From Achromobacter denitrificans NBRC 15125 (GTDB taxonomy: Bacteria; Pseudomonadota; Gammaproteobacteria; Burkholderiales; Burkholderiaceae_B), in the NCBI RefSeq assembly GCF_001571365.1, contig NZ_BCTQ01000002.1, forward strand, positions 124,001 to 188,000: 64,000 nucleotides of DNA, given 5' to 3'. A model generated the notes under the pieces. That model made no database searches. It was not told the DNA's origin and saw only the letters and a list, made by a program, of their open reading frames with translations. Position numbers and translations under genes: made by a program. Of the stretch, positions 61,227 to 64,000 are shown piece by piece; the first letter of the stretch is position 1; the number at the start of each line of letters is the position of its first letter.

Positions 61227-62830
61227 ACCGCATTGAATCCGCGCTGAACACGCGTTCGGCAGATTTTCTGGCCAACCGTGCACACAATCTGGCGCTGGCC
61301 GCGGCGCTGCGGCAACAGCAGGATGCCGTTCGCCACCAGCGCCCCGACCGCGACATGCAGCGCCTGGCCCGCCAGAACAAGCTGTTCGTGCGAGATCGCC
61401 TCAGGCAATTGCTGGATCCAGGCACGCCGTTCCTTGAACTGTCCACCTTGGCAGGCAACATGGAGTATGACGGAGAAGTGCCCGGCGCCGGCGTAGTCAC
61501 CGGCATCGGAATCGTCAGCGGGCGCGAGGTAATGGTCAATGCTTCCGATGCAAGCGTGAAAGGCGGGGCCTGGTACCCGCTATCGGTCAAGAAGATCGTG
61601 CGCGCGACCGATATTGCCGTCGAAAACCGCCTGCCCATGGTCCACCTGTGCGACAGCGCCGGAGGCTTTCTGCCCCTGCAGGCCGAACTGTTTGCCGACC
61701 GCCACTTCGCCGGGCGCATCTTCCGAAACCAGTCGATCCTCTCGAAGATGGGGGTTCCCCAAGTCGCCATCGTGCTCGGGCATTGCACCGCCGGCGGCGC
61801 GTACGTGCCCGCGCTGTCGGACTACAGCGTGATTGTGCGGGGGAACGGCGCCATCTTCCTCGGCGGGCCGCCATTGGTGAAGGCCGCCACCGGCGAAGAG
61901 GTGAGCGCCGAGGATCTGGGCGGATGCGACGTGCATACGCGCCTGTCGGGGACGGCCGACTACCCCGCCGGCAACGAGTACGAGGCCATCGCCATCGCCC
62001 GGGACGTCGTGGCGCAATGGCAGCGGCCGCAGAAGGCGCAAGTGGAATGGCAGGAGCCCGAAGCGCCCTACTACGACCCCCGGGAACTGTATGGCATCGT
62101 GCCGCGGGACATCAAGGTGCAGTTCGATATGCGCGAAGTCATCGCGCGCATGGTGGACGCCAGCCGTTTCCATGAGTACCAGCCCGCCTACGGCCCGACG
62201 CTGCTGTGCGGCTTCGCCCACCTATGGGGCTACAAGGTCGGCATCCTGGCCAATAATGGCGTGCTTTTCAACGAGAGCGCCCAAAAGGGGTGCCACTTCA
62301 TCGCGCTGTGCAACCAGAACCGCACGCCGCTGATCTTCCTGCAGAACATCACCGGCTTCATGGTCGGGCGCGACTATGAACGGCGCGGAATCACCAAGGA
62401 CGGGGCCAAGATGATCATGGCCGTGGCGGGTTCCGAGGTGCCCAAGTTCACCGTCGTCTGCAACGGCTCGTTCGGGGCGGGCAACTACGGCATGTCGGGA
62501 CGCGCCTTCGACCCCCGCTTCCTCTTCATGTGGCCGCAGAGCCAGATCTCGGTCATGGGCGCGGAGCAGGCGGCCAACGTGCTCGCCGACGTGAAGCTGC
62601 GGCAACTCGCGCGCAATGGGGAAAAACTCTCGCCGGAACAACTGGCAGCCATCCGCGATCCCGTGCTGGAGGACTACCGCCGCCAATCGAGCGCGCTGTA
62701 TTCGACGTCGCGCCTATGGGACGATGGCATAATCGACCCGACAGATACACGCAACGCCCTGGGCATCGCCTTGAGCGCCGCGCTCAATCAACCTATAGCC
62801 CCCCCAAGCTACGGCGTGTTCCGCATCTGA
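61223..62830 (+). CDS. Carboxyltransferase beta subunit (methylcrotonyl/geranyl-CoA carboxylase type)
   Basis: A 535-residue carboxyltransferase with both crotonase-like halves: HLCDSAGGFLPLQAELF, LGHCTAGGAYVPALSDY, FLGGPPLVKAATGEEVS and LFMWPQSQISVMGAEQAA. It transfers CO2 from biotin to an acyl-CoA. Among homologs, the block layout fits methylcrotonyl- or geranyl-CoA carboxylase beta chains better than propionyl-CoA carboxylase. With a branched acyl-CoA dehydrogenase and a CoA ligase nearby, leucine-, isovalerate- or isoprenoid-type acid breakdown is the likely process. No hydratase or lyase is adjacent, so the route is incomplete here. Confidence 0.9.
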   Translation: MNRIESALNTRSADFLANRAHNLALAAALRQQQDAVRHQRPDRDMQRLARQNKLFVRDRLRQLLDPGTPFLELSTLAGNMEYDGEVPGAGVVTGIGIVSGREVMVNASDASVKGGAWYPLSVKKIVRATDIAVENRLPMVHLCDSAGGFLPLQAELFADRHFAGRIFRNQSILSKMGVPQVAIVLGHCTAGGAYVPALSDYSVIVRGNGAIFLGGPPLVKAATGEEVSAEDLGGCDVHTRLSGTADYPAGNEYEAIAIARDVVAQWQRPQKAQVEWQEPEAPYYDPRELYGIVPRDIKVQFDMREVIARMVDASRFHEYQPAYGPTLLCGFAHLWGYKVGILANNGVLFNESAQKGCHFIALCNQNRTPLIFLQNITGFMVGRDYERRGITKDGAKMIMAVAGSEVPKFTVVCNGSFGAGNYGMSGRAFDPRFLFMWPQSQISVMGAEQAANVLADVKLRQLARNGEKLSPEQLAAIRDPVLEDYRRQSSALYSTSRLWDDGIIDPTDTRNALGIALSAALNQPIAPPSYGVFRI

Positions 62831-62922
62831 GCGGCCGAGCCCGCCGCAGTCGATGTCGGGAGGTCCTGCGCCGGCTGCGCTCAGAAGACATACGGAAACG
62901 GCAAGCCCACGCATCAGCCATC

Positions 62923-63651
62923 ATGAAAACCAGCTCCAGCACCTCCGCCGACACGAAGACAACCGGCAACCATGCTCCGGCGCCTCTTTCGGAAAAGCGC
63001 CAAAGGCGCGCCGGCGAGATCCTCGCGGCGGCGCGGCAGGTTTTCATAGAAAAAGGCTTCCAAAAAGCAGCCGTAAGCGAAATCGCGCAGCGCGCCGGAA
63101 TTGCCGAAGGGCTGATCTTCCGCTACTTCCCGACCAAGCGCGATCTCCTGCACGAAGTGCTGAGCGAAATGTATGAACCCTTGATCCGCGACGTCGAAGA
63201 TGGTTTCTCGCGCCTTCAAGGCTTGCGCGCGCGGCTGCGCTTCATCATCTGGCGGCACGTGCGCGTGTATGTGGAGAAGCCTGGCCTTGCCCGCCTTGTC
63301 TTGCACGAAGTGCGCACGGGGCCTGACTATGCCGGCTCGGGCCTGCATGCGCTTCACGTGCGCTACACCCAATTCGCCCAATTGGCGCTCGCGGACGCCG
63401 TGAAAGACGGAGAGCTTGCCGCCGGCGTGGACACCGAGGCTGCCCGGGCCATGCTGTATGGCGGGCTTGAGCATCTGATGTGGCCGGTACTTTTCGGCAA
63501 TCAGAGCGTCAACGTCGATGCCGTGACCGAAAGCTATACGAACCTGATGCTGCACGGCCTTCAAGCCACTTCGCCGGAAACGGGAGTCGAAGCGCGCTTG
63601 TCGCGGCTGGAGTCCCTGTTCGCGGCGGCGGAGAGAGGAAAAACCGCGTAA
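62923..63651 (+). CDS. TetR-family regulator
   Basis: A 242-residue TetR protein. The DNA-binding domain is at about residues 26-75 (RRAGEILAAARQVFIEKGFQ, then IAQRAGIAEGLIFRYFPTK). The rest is the helical ligand domain. I start at MKTSSST (62923), 92 bp after the carboxyltransferase gene, so it may share the carboxylase transcript. Likely repressor acting at the two TGAGTGACGCTCA sites in the divergent promoter, with an acyl-CoA as inducer; this is inference. Confidence 0.9.
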   Translation: MKTSSSTSADTKTTGNHAPAPLSEKRQRRAGEILAAARQVFIEKGFQKAAVSEIAQRAGIAEGLIFRYFPTKRDLLHEVLSEMYEPLIRDVEDGFSRLQGLRARLRFIIWRHVRVYVEKPGLARLVLHEVRTGPDYAGSGLHALHVRYTQFAQLALADAVKDGELAAGVDTEAARAMLYGGLEHLMWPVLFGNQSVNVDAVTESYTNLMLHGLQATSPETGVEARLSRLESLFAAAERGKTA

Positions 63652-63727
63652 TTCTCGCCGCATGAAAGCCGCCTGCATGCCCGAATCCCATGCATGTGGG
63701 CGCTCGCCATGACGCACGGACAACGAC

Positions 63728-63759
63728 CGGATCCAGCCCCACTCGCGGCGCTGGATCCG
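63728..63759. terminator. Hairpin between TetR and TctC genes
   Basis: CGGATCCAGC (63728-63737) and GCTGGATCCG (63750-63759) form a perfect 10-bp stem with a 12-nt loop between the two convergent genes. There is no T run on either side, so termination is probable but not certain. Confidence 0.5.
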
Positions 63760-63764
63760 CGGCC

Positions 63765-64000
63765 TTATTCCGCCTCGATCTTCGCGTCCTTCACCAGCTT
63801 GTTCCAGCTTTGGTAGCTTGAACGGACCACCGCGCTGAATTCCTGCGGCGTGCTGCTCCAGATCTCGACATACTGATCCTTGAGCTGGCGCTGCACGTCC
63901 GGCGCGGCCAGCGCTTCGCGCAGGGCGGCGTTCAAACGGTCCATGACGGGCTGGGGAATGCCGGCAGGGCCGACCACGCCCCACCACAACTCGCCGCCGG
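63765..64000 (-). CDS. Bug/TctC-family receptor (C-terminal part only)
   Basis: The last 78 or so residues of a TctC-type receptor, reading off the right edge of the window. Typical C-terminal features are GELWWGVVGPAGIPQPVMDR, which matches the GLVAPAGTP block of the family, and a helical tail ending KDAKIEAE. It is the sixth TctC gene or gene part here. Its ligand and neighbours lie outside the window. Confidence 0.9.
   Translation of the reverse strand, partial: GGELWWGVVGPAGIPQPVMDRLNAALREALAAPDVQRQLKDQYVEIWSSTPQEFSAVVRSSYQSWNKLVKDAKIEAE

Overview
The window is about 70% G+C and densely packed. It carries six genes or gene parts for Bug/TctC-type periplasmic receptors, many LysR regulators, an acnD-prpF pair and small divergent catabolic operons. 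This is the style of the Bordetella/Achromobacter group (Alcaligenaceae, Burkholderiales). Genus and species are inference. I see no phage, insertion sequence, CRISPR array or rRNA; there is one tRNA gene.

Layout. 1-2.1 kb: end of acnD, then prpF (2-methylcitrate route) and an exported ankyrin protein. 2.2-6.8 kb: a LysR regulator, a CodA-like amidohydrolase and, divergently, an SSS symporter with a 40-residue membrane partner. The symporter is preceded by a roughly 430-nt leader containing a run of hairpins. 6.9-9.4 kb: copper ATPase copA behind a MerR-type promoter. 9.5-21.4 kb: an 11-kb minus-strand operon plus a divergent LysR gene. 21.6-32.1 kb: BenE-type permease, glyA and serC paralogs with a MocR regulator, then two TctC units with a DapA-like aldolase, a cupin and a GntR regulator. 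32.1-42.3 kb: yggS operon, AraC/AhpD-like/TlpA-like genes, hisC paralog, psd, a second MocR regulator, a large PLP decarboxylase and tRNA-Cys. 42.3-51 kb: an ectoine-hydrolase-like M24 enzyme with an NMT1-type ABC transporter, a EutA-like enzyme and an Lrp regulator, then a GGT/TctC/LysR unit. 52-56 kb: RraA-like/PrpD-like/TctC operon with LysR. 56-64 kb: acyl-CoA ligase and dehydrogenase diverging from a three-gene biotin-dependent acyl-CoA carboxylase and a TetR regulator; the window ends inside another TctC gene.

The most interesting unit is the 9.5-20.4 kb operon. In transcription order it encodes a hydantoinase, an N-carbamoyl amino acid hydrolase, a urocanase paralog lacking the signature cysteine, a DUF917 (S-Me-THD) protein, a glutathione transferase, a TctC receptor, a thiol-dioxygenase-like cupin, an exported histidine-ammonia-lyase homolog without the MIO-forming Ala-Ser-Gly triad, and an exported argininosuccinate-lyase-like protein. 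This order fits complete breakdown of ergothioneine or a similar 2-thiohistidine betaine: trimethylamine elimination, hydration of thiourocanate, desulfurisation to hydantoin-5-propionate, ring opening to N-carbamoyl-glutamate, then glutamate. If the signal peptides work, the first step is periplasmic.

A second hidden signal is a 38-bp palindromic element found between hisC and psd and again between the PLP decarboxylase and tRNA-Cys, with a related half element upstream of yggS. It suggests an undescribed regulon linked to PLP enzymes.
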